From contig CM060172.1 in the NCBI GenBank assembly GCA_030549775.1, positions 52,627,942-52,691,941 on the forward strand: a stretch of DNA of 64,000 bases. Direction: 5' to 3'. Origin of the DNA: Tamarix chinensis. Its lineage: Eukaryota; Streptophyta; Magnoliopsida; Caryophyllales; Tamaricaceae. Position 1 is the stretch's first letter. Every line of letters starts with the position of its first letter. Positions 1 through 12,779 of the stretch are shown piece after piece. Below the pieces are notes generated by a model. That model saw only the letters and a list, made by a program, of their open reading frames with translations. It had not been told where the DNA came from and did not search any database. The translations under genes and the position numbers were made by a program.

Positions 1-6
1 AAAGGG

Positions 7-2823
7 TTGAAGTTTTTCATCAAGTTTACAGTTGAACATGCTCGAGACTCTAGTAGAATATTCTATCCTTGTTTAAACTATGCTTATATTCCGCGTGTCA
101 ACATTGATGATTTGAGAAATTATTTTTTTATTTATGGAATTGGTATAAGTTACACTTTTTGGATATGGCATGGTGAGATGGAGTCTAAATATGATAATGA
201 GGATGTTAGAAGGGAAATTAGTGGATCATCATTTGAGAACTACGAGGGACATTCATTAAAGGAGATGACTCAAAAGGTTAAGAAAAGTATTCAAGATTGT
301 CTAAAAATATTTGAGGAGTTATTGAATGACTCGAAGAAACCTTTGTATGGTGATTGTAAGAAGCTTACTCGATTATCCATTACTTTAAGGTTATACAACT
401 TAAAAGAATATAACATATGGAGTGATAAGAGCTTCACAAAATTATTAACACTTGTAAAGGATATGCATCCTAATGACAACATTCTACCCAATCGTACCTA
501 TGAAGAGAATAAGATTCTTTCCTCAATGGGCATGAGTTATGAGAAGATACATGTGTGCCCTAGTGGTTGTATTTTATTTCACAATGAGAAAATGTCTTTA
601 GATAGTTGTCCTAATCCTGAATGCAAATTTCCCGCTAATGTGTTATGATATTTTCCTATAATACCAAGATTAATGTGGATGTTTAATGATGTTGAAGATG
701 CCAAGAACTTGAGATGACATGGTGATGAGAAGATAGATGACGGGCTTCTTAGACATCCATCTAACTCTCCACAATGGATAACGAGTGATAGCTTTTTTCC
801 TGAATTCAGTAAAGAAGCAAAGGAATATGTGCCTTGCGCGTTCTACGGATGGAATAAATCCGCATAATCAAGGCACCTACAAATTATGGCAGGTGATTTT
901 GGTTATATACAATCTATCTCTATGGCTCTATATAAAATGCAAGAATATAATGTTGTCTTTATTCATTTTGGGGACAAACTAACGAGGGAATGATATTGAT
1001 GTTTATTTGGTACCTTTGATTAATGATTTGAAGTTCTTTTGTGATATGGGCATTGAAGTATTTGATGCATACAGTGAAGAAATTTCACTTTAAGAGCAAT
1101 GTTATTCTATATTATAAATGATTTTCTAACATATGGCAACTTGTTAGGTTATAGTGTGAAAGGTCATTATGTATGCCATATATGTGAAGAGAATAATTCA
1201 TTTTTTTAACTAACACATGGCCAAAAGACTATCTTCCTTGGACATCGTAGGCAAAGAGAAGCATTCAATGGCTTTTGGGAAGAAGGGCATGCACTTATCT
1301 AGTTGAAAGGTCGACAAGTGTGGCTAAAGATGAAATATTTGAGTGTCAAGTTTGGGAAGAAGAATAAAAATAAGCCTCTATCAATTGGGTAGAAGAAGTT
1401 GTCAATATTCTTCAACCTTCCTTATTGGGAATCTCTGTACATGATACATGCCCTTGATGTGATGCATATAGAGAAAAATATATGTGATAGTCTTGTTGGT
1501 ACATTACTTAATGTTCCACAAAAGACTAAAGATGGTATCACGAGTCTTTGTTGGTTCTTTAACGCTGTCTGCTCCAAAATCATATATCCTGATAGTTTGG
1601 ATGCCTTGCAAAGAGGAATTGTGATTACTTTGTACTAGCTTGAAATGTATTTTCCACCCTCATTCTTTAACATCATGGTACATCTAACTGTTCATTTAGT
1701 TTATGAGATAAAAATTCTAGGACCTATTCATGGGCACTAGATGTACCCCTTTGAGCAGTTTATGAAGTTGATAAAAGGCTATGTGAAGAATCGATATCGG
1801 TCAGAAGGATGCATTGTTGAGAATTACCTTGTAGAAGAGGCAATTGAGTTTTGCATAAAGTACTTGTCAAATGTTGAAGCTCTTGGTATTCCTAAATCTT
1901 GACATGCATGAAAAATTAAAGGACAGGGTATTAAGGGAAAAACAATTTGGACGTGTAGACCCTAACATATTTTGTAAAGCACATAAATATGTATTACACA
2001 ATAGTGATGATGTTTAGCCGTGTGTTAAAGAACATATGCTTTCTTTACAGATTGAAAATCCATCAAAGACTAAAAAATGGATAATTCATAAACATAATCT
2101 CTCCTTTATCTATTGGATAAAATATCACATCATTCCACTCATCGGACATTTCCTAACTTTAATTTTCGAAACCTTGCATTGGTTATCTCAGAAACCTCGT
2201 TATGAAGTTTTTTCATATACCAGTTATGTGATCAACAGTTACACTTTTTATACAAAACAATAAGATGAGAAGAGTAAATGCAGAATAGTGAGGTGAATTC
2301 TGTGGATGACGCAATTCATGTTACTAGTGTGAAGGACAAGAATCCAACCTATGCATATATGAACTATTATAGTGTGATTGAACAGATATGGGAGTTAGAT
2401 TACACTATCTTTAAATTCCTTGTATTCGGCCGCAGATGGGTTGATAATAGCTATAAGGTTAGATATGAAGATGGATTCACATTAGTAGATCTCAAGATGG
2501 TAGGGCATAAACAAGACCCATTCATCTTGGCATCATAAGTGACACAATAATTCTTTGTCACTGATCCTACTGGTAACAGATGATATGTGGTACTATCTAC
2601 TATGAAAAGAAATGCCAGTGAATGTGATGATGAAAATGATGCTAATTGGAACAAAGAATGTGTCTCAGCTATGTAAGCAACTAAATTATTGAACGATGAT
2701 AATAATAAAATTAATGAGGAGAAAATATATGTCAGGGATGACCATCATGAAGTAATATATGTATCAGATCCTGAAACCAATCCTAAAACAAAGGAAAAAA
2801 GAAGAAGGAAAAGAAGGTCATGA
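7..2823 (+). pseudogene. CACTA TNP2-like transposase, degenerate
   Basis: This would cut and join CACTA element ends. The first open block (7-648, 213 codons) holds the transposase-associated N-terminal segment ending near WIWHGE, then a conserved KLYNLK-like block (here RLYNLKEYNIWSDKSF) and the cysteine motif CPSGCILFHNE. The frame then breaks repeatedly. Recognisable pieces follow in the expected order: MALYKMQEYNVVF-type text near 920, YGNLLGYSVKGHYVCHICE near 1,130-1,190, IHALDVMHIEKNICDSLVG at about 1,440-1,500 (core TNP2 block), a DUF4218-like stretch (GPIHGH, MYPFEQFMKLIKGYVKNR) at 1,640-1,900, and a DUF4216-like segment (GFTLVDLKMVGHKQDPFILAS) at 2,470-2,600. At least ten in-frame stops are visible. 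The true start is probably just upstream of the window. End coordinate approximate. Confidence 0.85.
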
Positions 2824-2986
2824 GGGTAATAATATTGTAACATATGATATATGTGCTTGTTTTTTTAAAATATATATTTCAACCTTCCTCATTGAATATT
2901 TATTGTATCAGAAAATAAATTAGTGGTACATTATGGTGAATACATAACATTATAACATAATTTATTTATTAATGTTTTGTAGAGAT
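2824..2986. other. Spacer between the two CACTA ORFs
   Basis: A short AT-rich stretch between the transposase remnant and the second ORF. Nothing coding or structured is seen in it. Confidence 0.5.
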
Positions 2987-4938
2987 ATGGCCAACAAAAT
3001 AATTGATAGGGATGGTAGTGATGAAGAAGGAAAAAGAGGACCTACTATTATGAGAATCATCACGGACATGAAGAATAAAGGAGAATTGGGATGGAATACT
3101 TAAAATCTTCCCATTGGCCCTTACGCAGACATATTCTTGATGTACATTTCACTCGTCACCCATAACCATGTTCATATCTCCTATAATGATAAGAATCACA
3201 TTCCAAAGGGTCATAAGGAGCATATTTGGTAGGAAATCATGGTAAATATGCTATTTTATGTAATTGTTTTTATATTTCAAATGTTATTGATTTTAATACA
3301 TTAACATCAGTATACATCTACATGTCTTATTTTGTAGAGTCTTCAATGTCTTAGAGACTAGGAATAAATGAATTTTTAGACAGTGTGGGGAGCTTCTAAG
3401 AACATTTAAGTCATACTTGGCTCATAGAAAAATGTACAGAAAGAGGAATGACTCTCTACAGCAGAACCCACCCAAATGATATGGTTTCATTGATCAAAAA
3501 AGTTAGAACCAATTTATTACATATCATCTTTCAAAGGATTTTAAGGTATTTGTTAGATAATAATTAAACTATTTGATTAAGAATATTTCATTGATATTTA
3601 AATAACCATGTGCTTGTATTTTGGCTTGTAACATAGGAAAAAAGTGCCAAAAATAAAGAGATTACTAAGTATAATAAATATTGGTATAATATGGCTCGCA
3701 AAGACTATGCAGGCCTTGAAGAGGAGTTGGTATGAGATTTTGATTTATCTATTTATATGTAAAAGTCTAATGTTATAATAATATTCTTAATGTAAGATTA
3801 AATTTTGATTTACAGCTCATAGCCTAAGATTTGGATCCATGTACCTCGTCCATCAATATTGGTGCATTATGGAAGAAGACTATAGTAACAAAATATGGAT
3901 ATATTAATGAAGATGTAGATGTTGCTAAATTTAAATATATTATATACATTACAGGTGAATTTGAAATGTTAGATGTTTTAGAGGGGGTGGAACAATATAA
4001 TATTGTGTTCCAGGCTATAGGAATTGTAGAACACTCAGGAAGACACAGGGGTCTTGGATTAGATCTTATGAGAATGAGCGTGTGTGGTCGATCTCCTTGT
4101 TCTCATAGCAATAATGAGAAAGTGGCCATCCTCACCCAGAAATTAAACATAGCATTTAAATGGATGGCAAAAATGGAACAAGAGTTATCATTTATTAAAT
4201 CTCAAGGGTATAAGCCATCTGATTCAATTGATCATGATCAGCTTCACATACCCAATGTAAATAGCATTAGAGATAGTTGTGAAGCTGATGTGCATTTTTT
4301 TCTCTTCCTAAGGTAAGAATTATAAACTATGAATTGTTATTAAATATATTCGTTATAAAAAATAATTAAGAATGTGTAATTTTTTATTTCTGGATTTGCA
4401 TAAATGTGACTTGTTAGCAAATGACCTTTCAACTCTTTTGACAAAAGGAAGGGTATGCATCAGTCATAGTACCCAAATGCAAACAGTCCATGTGTATAAC
4501 TTAGCCCTAAATACAAGGCCAGTGAGTAATTACACTCCAATCATTGGCAATGCACTCTTACCTTGTTATAAAGAAGGCGATGAGGCGGTCACAGTGTAAG
4601 AAGCTCATGGAAGCTATGTGCAATGGCCCACCAATCAGATGTGTCTCGATACTGAAAAGGTAATGACATTTGACATCATTATTAGACCTTGTTTATTACT
4701 TACATTGTTTATACCTTTTTTATATATATATGCTCAATACATATTTTGTTTATTATTATGAATTAAGGAATCAAAAAAGAAGAATGCTTCTACTAGTAAA
4801 ACCAAGAGACATACTAGTAGAATGAGCCGCACAGAAGAGGGTGTTGTTAAAGGAAATAGAGCTAAATATGAAAAATTAGTTGCCCTATAAAAGATTCCTT
4901 CTTCAAAGAAGAGCCAACCTCCACCAACATCGGCTTAA
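2987..4938 (+). pseudogene. CACTA second ORF (Transposase_24-like), degenerate, with introns
   Basis: This is the second gene of the CACTA element and lies directly downstream of the transposase remnant. A plausible start is the ATG at 2,987 (MANKIIDRDGSDEEGKRGP). The next block, NKGELGWNT-stop-NLPIGPYADIF followed by HIPKGHKEHIW, matches the region of such proteins that precedes the first intron; a GT-bounded AT-rich gap follows at about 3,240-3,340. Further exon-like pieces are NMARKDYAGLEEEL (about 3,690-3,730) and the longest open block, 3,831-4,316. The latter carries GLGLDLMRMSVCG and a probable coiled coil (NNEKVAILTQKLNIAFKWMAKMEQ, split by no stop). A last piece, 4,770-4,938, is Lys/Ser-rich. 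Several stops interrupt it. The exact role of this protein family in CACTA transposition is not settled. Confidence 0.6.
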
Positions 4939-5219
4939 TTGTATTTCTAAGCCCAAAACTACCTCGGAGAAAATTATATTTTCATTAATTGTCATTCTTG
5001 GTATGTTGGGAGGGACGATGCTACATATATGGTATCGACATTTGACATAAGTGAAATTTAAAATCAAGAATGGATGTCAACCTTGAGTATTATTGTCTAT
5101 GTCATGTAATTATTATTTCATATTTCAAATTTTAATACTTCTTGTTGCATTGGAAATTTTATAACCTCTTATATGAGTTGTCAGTTATTAACAAATATGC
5201 ATTATTATTTTAGTTCATA

Positions 5220-5860
5220 GGTTGGTAGCTAGTCATGTTGTGATGGAGGGAATGTTGTCCTCTATTGTGTTTATGTTCCCATACTACATAGCTGATGATA
5301 CTACAATAAGAGCGGGTACGCATATAAAATATTTAGTGGATTGCATTTTGATTGAGGGATAGAACAAGTTTTATCTCATTCCTCACCTCGCAAATGAATA
5401 TTAGGTTTTGTACGCCGTCTGACATGATCTTAATAAAGTCTATGTGTTTGATTCCCTTCGAACCTATGACATGCCTTTTGACGTTACTCGTTGCGGTGGG
5501 AAAGAATTTATCTACATGTTAGTATACTTTTCACTTCTTACTTTATTATTTTATTTATGAATATATTCTACTTTATTTATTTGAGGTATATATACTTGCA
5601 ATATTGTGTATCTAACTCTATTTATTAGGGCCCAGACCTAAAGAGTATTGAATATGAGCCTGTAATGGTAAGTAGAAAGACAACTATTTTATATTTTATT
5701 TTAATTCGAATTAATATCTAATAGTTAGAGAGTTAGCTGAATTCATTTGACAGTGCCCACAACAACAGAACGACGATGATTGTGGATGCTATATATGTAG
5801 AGCAATAGATCTAATAGTCCAAAATAGATCAATCAACATAGATCCAAGCTATGTATGTTT
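5220..5860 (+). pseudogene. Ulp1-like C48 cysteine protease remnant of the CACTA element
   Basis: Ulp1-type proteases cleave SUMO conjugates; domesticated or hitch-hiking copies are common in plant CACTA and MULE elements. Seen here: AGTHIKYLVDCILIEG (about 5,310), then KFYLIPHLANEY-stop-VLYAV, then LNKVYVFDSLRTYDMPFDVT (strand and Asp region), an intron-like AT-rich gap, and PQQQNDDDCGCYICRAIDLIV at 5,756-5,820. The DCG cysteine is the TGT codon at 5,781-5,783. The expected His-Trp pair before the Asp strand is replaced by Glu-Tyr and a stop, so catalysis would be lost even before the frame breaks are counted. Confidence 0.7.
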
Positions 5861-6379
5861 GTTTTTTCATATTTTTCCATTAATGAATCGTGACATATAT
5901 ATTTGGTACTTGACCTAAGTACTAACTAAATAATTGAAACTTGGGCATTGTAACTTTTCATCGGTGACTATGCACGAGGCTAGAAATACAATGTTGATGA
6001 AATTGATGAAGTTAGAGATTAATGGGCCAAGCACGTGCATTCATACATTTGGTATTAGCTAGGGATCTATATTCTACATGCATGTTCAGGTTTGTATTTT
6101 ATCTATGTCTTTTGGTCATCTAGTTTATGATCTATGAACTTTTGACTTTGGAGTGTAGAACTACCTAGTTGTGGTACACCTAATAATTTTGATTCCTAGG
6201 TATGTCTAGTGTATTGAGACATACCAATTTGAGATTGATTGAAAATATGGAGTATCATTTGGGAAGAAGACATACATGTATATATGAATTGATGTTATTT
6301 TACATTATAAATTTGGTAAATATTTGAACATAAAACTGTATATATGAGCTGGAACAAAGCAGCAAGAATATTAATATAT

Positions 6380-6853
6380 ATATATATGAGTGTTTTAATA
6401 ACAGTTCTTACTTAAAACCGTTATTATAGATGTTTTAATAATAGTTTTAAGTAAGAATTATTATTAAAACAACCGTTTTAATAGCGGCTATCCATACAAT
6501 CTGTTATTAAAAGTTGGCATTTAATCTTAATTTTATGCTTATTTAATACACATTAGGATTCAATAAATAGATAATCAATGATTAAAAACCTAATTAGATG
6601 ATATTTTAACAAAAGTTTTTGTAGTAATAGTTATTAAAACTTTGTTTTTAACAATGGTTGTGACTTAAAAATTGTTATTAAATACCAAGTTTACGCCTAT
6701 ATTCGCAGTTTTTTGTATATTTTTTATAACGATTATGAACCGTTATAAAAGATTTAATAACAGGCGATTCAATAACGAGTGATTCAATAATTGTTCAAAA
6801 TCATTATTAAAAGCATAAAATAACCGTTATTAAAACTCCTTTCTGGGGTAGTA
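6380..6853. repeat. CACTA subterminal repeat zone with hairpin
   Basis: Short related motifs (TTATTAAAAC, AACCGTTATTA and their complements) recur in both orientations through this AT-rich zone. CACTA transposase-binding subterminal regions look like this. A 22 bp stem is formed by 6,405-6,426 and 6,436-6,457 with two mismatches, CG in one arm against TA in the other, as expected from cytosine deamination of a methylated CpG. Confidence 0.65.
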
Positions 6854-6855
6854 GA

Positions 6856-9800
6856 AGCATAATTAAAATAACCGAGTGTTACACTATAATTGACATAAGT
6901 TGGACTTACCATCCCAACCTTATATCAATCATAAGGCCAATTAATTTAAAATTCTCAATAAGATAAAACTGAAAACAAGAGAAGCTTCATAATACCAAAT
7001 ACAAGTTTGGAGATTAACTCTAGATTACAATAAAAAAATACTACAAAAGAGATATCGTGGATCAAAGAGTCCAAAAAGGGTATATGGGTAAAAAAATCAT
7101 CCAAATAACATGACTCTTCGCCCAAACACCTAGTACAGATAAAATTCACTATTCCCCATACAATGCATCAAAGGCAGCGAAATCATCAATTGGGTCCTCA
7201 AAGACTTGTACAAAACCATCAGGGTCATCTACTTGTGGGAATGAGAAACACCCATAAAAGGATGACCCATACGCTACGTACTAAGTAAGGTAACAATACA
7301 GTCAAAATTAGGAAAACATATCATTACACACATTTATAGCGAAAAGTAGTATACATGTGAGACATAAGAATCAACACAAGGTAATTATTGGTCCAGATTC
7401 ATATTATTAGAATATATCAAGATCCATTTTTTTATTTACGTTGAGTTTAGGGACTTCAATATTCTCAATCGGTAGAACGATTATTCCACCCTAGGGTAAA
7501 AAGTTCATGGCCATTATTCTTACTGGTGGAACAATTAATATCATACAACCCCAGAAAAATATATCTGATCACCATTCTTACTGGTGGAGCAGTTAATCAT
7601 ACACATCCCTGAGGCAGAATGCTCTCGTTCAGTGGAATGAACATATATAAATGGTCCTGACTCACGTAGTATTCCACTTTACGTGATTAGTGCCTTATAA
7701 TTGATTATAATCATTCTTAGGATTTATTTTTAATTGAGTTTAGGGACCCCAATATTCTCAATCGGTGGAACAGTTATTCTACCCAAGACAAAATCATCCT
7801 GGCCACTATTCTTACCGGTAAAAAGGTTAATAATATACAATCCCGGGGCAAAACACGCCTAGCTAATATCCTCGTTTGGTGGAACAAACATATACAACCG
7901 GTCCTGATTCATGATCTTTAAATTTAAATTATTAATATCCTATTCATGATTGGTTAAATGAGTAAGAAAAATAATTCATGCAAGCAAGACATCAACATAC
8001 ATATAGCAAAAGTGTTCTCAAAGATTAACATGCTCATCTTCTCCAAAAATCCTAAATTCACAATTTAAGCATAACATCCCCCATATTAATCATTTATCCA
8101 CAAAATTTAGTATATGTTCCTCAAATAATAGTATAATTAAGATACCCAAAATTTGAGATCTAATTCACACGTCTTACATATGCGATAATAGCCCTATCTC
8201 AAAAGTTACTATTTATAAAGCTCTCAAAACTCTAATTTCACAAGTAAGTCATAAATTTTCCTAGAAGACTCATATAATTACCTAATTAAACATAAATCCT
8301 TAAAACACCCATATTAATAACATATCAAAAATTTATGGCATAACTCTAACATTTTATACATGTGATAATAACATTACCGTTTTAAGGCTATTATTCACAA
8401 ATTAGGCTATTTTCTCATCTGAAGAACTTATGACCTTCATAATCACTCCCAAAGACTTCACATGATATTATTAGTATATTTTAATCCCTATAAAATGTTA
8501 AAATACCAAAATTCCTATATTCACCCATACTGACAAAAATGCCCTTAAAAATAGCTAATAGCCCTTATTTTTATAAAAATCTCATATCCTTAATATCATT
8601 TTATCCAAATCCTCCTTTTATTAACATACATGTTAAATATAAATATTTCCCACTTATAATAATTCATTAGTCTCATATTACTCTCCCATAATTTATGCTC
8701 ATCCATAAAAATATAACTTAGCGTAATATTATTGTATCGGCATATCTTTCGATATTGTCACTTCCTTTCTTTCATATAATTCATATTAATATATCATATC
8801 ATCATCAGCATGCATTTTAATAATATAATAATAATAATAACAATAAAAATATCATGATAACACATACAATCATACAATCAGTTAACACAAAACCCAAAAC
8901 ATCGACTAGTATCCTTACTAATAAGACTCTGGTATCTAAGTACTCTTATCCTAATCCACTTATTTTAGAACTTTAGAAATATCACCTAAGAACAATTAAC
9001 AAAACATAATTAGAATTAATTATATAATAAATGAAGTTTTAAGGTAGTGGAAAGGAAAAAAGAATGGGAAAAACCAAACCAGGTTCGAAGAACCTGTTAC
9101 CAACCAAGAAGGCTAGCAACGACACAAATACCGTTGCTAGGGAGTGGGAAATGGCAAGGAGGGCCAAAAGGGAGGGGTAGAGAATGGTGAGGCTTGCTAG
9201 CAGGGGGTGTAGGGAATGACAATTGTTGCCGAAATAAGGGGGATTTTTGGAGGATTTTGCCAAAGGATAGGGGTGTTTTGGTTGGTTTTGCTGATGATTA
9301 CGAGGGTGTTTTTTGGTAGATTTTACCATAGCTTGGGGGTAGGAATGGGTGGTTTTGCTACAGCTAGGGGTGTTTTAGTGATTTTTTCTGTAGCTAGGGG
9401 TGAGGTAATGGGAGGTTTTTCCAATGGTGGTGGATGTGGTGCAGCAAGGGTTGCCGAAGGTGGGTTTTGGGGGTGTTTTGGTGTGGTTTTGGCAATGGTA
9501 AGGAGGGGAAAGAAGGAAGGTGTTGGATGGCTTTTCGATAGAAAATTGGAGGAATAAGGAGGTAGTTTTTAAGGCATTAAATGAGGTATATGTATGCATA
9601 TTTACATACACATAGAGAGGGAGAGGAGGGAGGTACGATCAGGAAAACATTTCAAACCCAACCCACAATCGTAGGAGTTGGGAATTGGTGGGGTAGGGGT
9701 TCGCTTGGCAGAGGGAGGGTAAGGTGATCAACATGGAGAGAGAAAAAAAATAATTAAGTAAGATATGGAGAGGGGAAGGAAAAAGAAAAGGGGAAAAGAA

Positions 9801-10015
9801 ATAGTAGGGGTTTAGATTTTGGTTTAGGTTAAATAATTATCTGGGATTAGATTTAGGTTAGAAAAAATATTAATAACCCATAATAAAAATTAGGATTAGT
9901 CGAAGATCTAGAATTAGGAAATTAGGGTAAGATCGAAAATAATTTCCCGAGGTTAGAATTAGGATTTGATATTAATACTCGGGATTAGGTTTAGCTAAAA
10001 ATTTGGGGTATTACA
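6856..10015 (-). mobile_element. Minus-oriented long LTR (diverged giant-LTR family)
   Basis: The right end reads GGGGTATTACA at 10,005-10,015, the reverse of the TGTAATACCCC start of the better preserved LTRs at 12,460 and 21,925. Moving left, the same module order appears in reverse complement: an AT-rich stretch (9,840-10,000), a purine-rich block (9,040-9,830, pyrimidine-rich on the minus strand), a long AT-rich region (7,940-9,030), and a set of GGTGGAAC/ACTATTCTTACC repeats (7,440-7,930) matching the palindromic GGTCCACCGG array of the other LTRs. The left boundary is unclear (about 6,856-7,000). No target duplication was found. The open frames in the purine-rich block (for example 9,216-9,557) are low-complexity and not credible genes. 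Confidence 0.55.
7440..7930 (-). repeat. Diverged GGTCCACCGG-type tandem repeats inside the LTR
   Basis: Four to five imperfect units contain CTTACTGGTGGA, ATCGGTGGAACAG or CTTACCGGT next to CCACTATT or ACCATT. These are reverse-complement relatives of the CCGGTCCACCGG-TTATAATAGTGG units at 16,652 and 26,073. Confidence 0.55.
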
Positions 10016-10866
10016 GGTGGCTCTAAAGGCAATGATAGGGTTAGGCTAAGAAGAGAGGTCATAGGGTGTTGGCTAGGTGTTGACGGTAGGGACATGGTGT
10101 TGGAGCTAGTAGGGGCAGGGAAGGTAAGGAAAATAGGGGAGATGAGTGCATGTGGGAGAGGAGAGGAATGAGATCTCGATGGGGTATTTATAGATGGGGA
10201 GAGGTTAAGGGATAGGAGAAGATGCCAGGGTGGCTTGTAGCTTTAACATGCATGATTGTAAGGGGAGAAAGTAGTCGAAGGTGGTAGAAGTAGGGGCAGG
10301 GGTGTAGGGGTAGGGGTATAGGGTGCAAGACAACATACATAGAATTACATGGCCAAGAGAGGAAAGGTGAGAGGTGCTGGGGGCATGCAGGGGCGCAATG
10401 CAAGTAAAGAAATAGAAGGAGAAGGCGATGCGAGGAAGGAGATGGGCAGGAGGAAGAAGAAAGGGAGAAAGGGGGAAAGAAGAAAAGAAAAGGGAAAAGG
10501 AGAAAATAATAAAAAAGAAGAAGACGGGTTTGACCACTCGGGGAGGGAAGATAGAAAAGAAAAAGAAGGGCTTGGGCTAGTGACAACATAGCCTAGAGAA
10601 ATGAGAGAAAACAAAAGGAAGAAAAAGGAAAATAAGGAAAAAGAAGGGAAAAGAAAAAGGGAAGGGGAAAATGAAAATTTTTGGGTGTGGGATTTAGGCT
10701 AGGATTTTAGAGTAAAATTTTTAGATTAGTAATAATAAATAAATAAAATTAATATAGTTTACTTATAATTAATTTAGGGTTATTAAATAAAATAAAATAT
10801 ATAAATTAGGTTAAATTAATTTGTTAATAAATAAATTTTAGGATTTTAAAATTTTGGGGTATTACA
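10016..10866 (-). mobile_element. Second, partial minus-oriented LTR 5' portion
   Basis: After the LTR end at 10,015 a G/A-rich block (10,020-10,680) and an AT-rich block lead to a second GGGGTATTACA end at 10,856-10,866. It is a truncated duplicate of the 5' part of the preceding LTR. It could be the remains of the element's other LTR after loss of internal sequence, or an unequal-recombination product. Low-complexity open frames on both strands (10,188-10,614) come from base skew and are not genes. Confidence 0.5.
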
Positions 10867-11232
10867 TGAACACCTTAAGAGAAATATTAAACCTTAGAAA
10901 AATCCCCTTAAAATAATAAAAATAAAACATGGGATTGGGAAAAAAAGAAGATACCACCTCACTAAAATAAAAACCATAGAAAACAAACTAAATCCTCAAT
11001 ATTTTTATAAATCTAACCTTATCTTTCTTAAGAGTTAAAAAAAGAGTTATAGTAATGACTAAGAGAGGTGAAGAAGATCATAAATGTTGAACACAAAGGA
11101 AAAAGGAGTGGAGACACAAAGGAGGGAAAAATAGAGTAATTTTGATGGTTGAGAGAAAATGAGAGTTACGGATGCTAATATAGTCCTAAGGGGGGAAAAT
11201 GGGAGAGGTATACAACATCAAAACCCTAATAT
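10867..11232. other. AT/purine-rich spacer, no gene seen
   Basis: Contains A-rich and GAGAGG-rich DNA and no recognisable coding sequence or repeat end. It is bounded on the right by the TGTAACACC terminus at 11,233. Confidence 0.4.
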
Positions 11233-12454
11233 TGTAACACCTCTATTTTTCACCACTAATTTTTTTTGTTTTAAACATTATAGAAGTGGAAAAGGACCAA
11301 ATACATCTAGGAAAAATGGGATGTTACTACTACACCTAACATAGGATAGACGTCTCTAGCCTATTCCATGTTAGATACAAGACTAAGGAGTCCAACAAAA
11401 CCAAAAAAATAAATATAGTGCACAAAAGATATAATATACAAATACCATAAGAAAAAAACGTTTACAAAATAAGACCACAATGGACCCAAAATATCCAGAT
11501 TTATAGAACGAGAGAAAACTAGAAGTACATGAGTACAATATAGATAAGGTAGCAATAGGGAAAAGCCCAAAACCCTCATCCATTAAAGACTTGTAAAATT
11601 TCTTTGAGAATTGACACTCTCAAGCCCCCAATCCCAACACAAGTAGGATGACTACCAACCATCCTAAAAAACCTATACATAGCCCTCTACTCATGACTCA
11701 TGAGAATGAGTAGGTAACCGAATGCATGGGTACGTCAGCATGCTACATACCGAGTAAGTTAGGTTACCTACTTAACATGATTCACAAGCATTTAAGGCCT
11801 AAGATAATAATCAAGATAATACTAAAACACAATATCATACTTACACAATACAATTAAATATACATTCACTATCATGAACACATAATACATCAAAATTGTT
11901 TATCATACCAAAATTAGATAATTCAAAAATCATCATATTTAAAATTACCATATAGATATCATGGATCCAATCTTATAATCCTATATGCTAGTTCTTCAAC
12001 AACTCACTAGGCTCTTCTACAATCTACTTACACAAATTACTCCTTTGATCCATTTTTCAAGTTATGCATTCCATTAAATTAATCATGTGTGAGCCTTTAT
12101 TCCTTTTTTGAGCGATGGAATTTATAACCCCATGGTCTCACATAACATGAAAGCCTATCCAAACCAAATGACATAAAAGTTTGGCCAAAGCTAAGTAATC
12201 GCCAATGGATATAAAGTTTGACCGAAACTAATAAATTACTTAGGTGACCAAACCCTTTAGTATTGATACCCCCTAGTATATCATTAGTGTCTAGAGTATG
12301 TAAGGTACTGGGATCTACTAAGATCTTTCCCAAAGGCACCAATAAAATCCTAAAGGTAGACAAACCCCGATAACTAATCGAGGATCGGGTAATCTAGAAA
12401 CATGCATAGCTCAATTATCTTTTCCTTTAAGTGATTAGTGTATTATTCTCCAAT

Positions 12455-12459
12455 ATTAT
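12455..12459 (+). repeat. Left 5 bp target-site duplication ATTAT
   Basis: ATTAT directly precedes the LTR start TGTAATACCCC at 12,460 and is repeated directly after the LTR end at 17,765-17,769. Confidence 0.9.
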
Positions 12460-12779
12460 TGTAATACCCCAAAAATTTCGAAAACCTATATTTTAATAAA
12501 TTACTTTTAATTGGAATAGAATTGCTTTTGGATTATTTATTTTAATTATTTTATGGATTTTAGAGTATGTAAATTTGGATAAAATTATTTAATAAATTAA
12601 AAATAAATATTTTACTATTTATCATATTGTCTTATTTAAATAATTTTCCAAACTAATATTTTACCAACTTTATCCTTTTTTTAAACTAAAATATTAGATT
12701 ATAATAAATTAAATTATTAAATTAAATAATTTATCAAGAATATTACATTTTATGATTTATAAAATTAATTTAAATTATT

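Larger units (their letters stand above)
1..6853 (+). mobile_element. CACTA (En/Spm-type) DNA transposon, 5'-truncated by window, decayed
   Basis: The order of coding remnants (TNP2-type transposase, second ORF, Ulp1-like cysteine protease, then a non-coding subterminal repeat zone) matches plant CACTA elements that carry a SUMO-protease-like gene. Reading frames are broken by many stops and small frameshifts, so it cannot be autonomous. The right end is placed near 6,853 because the subterminal repeats stop there and the last bases (TTTCTGGGGTAGTAG) read in reverse as CTACTACCCCAGAAA, close to the usual CACTACC-AGAAA ends. The left end is outside the window, so no target duplication can be tested. 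A related copy lies inverted at about 54.9-62.9 kb. Confidence 0.85.

Noticed and set aside
10188..10614. Four overlapping leucine/phenylalanine- or lysine/arginine-rich frames
   Set aside because: Low-complexity purine-rich DNA in a minus-oriented LTR; no domain and no consistent frame.
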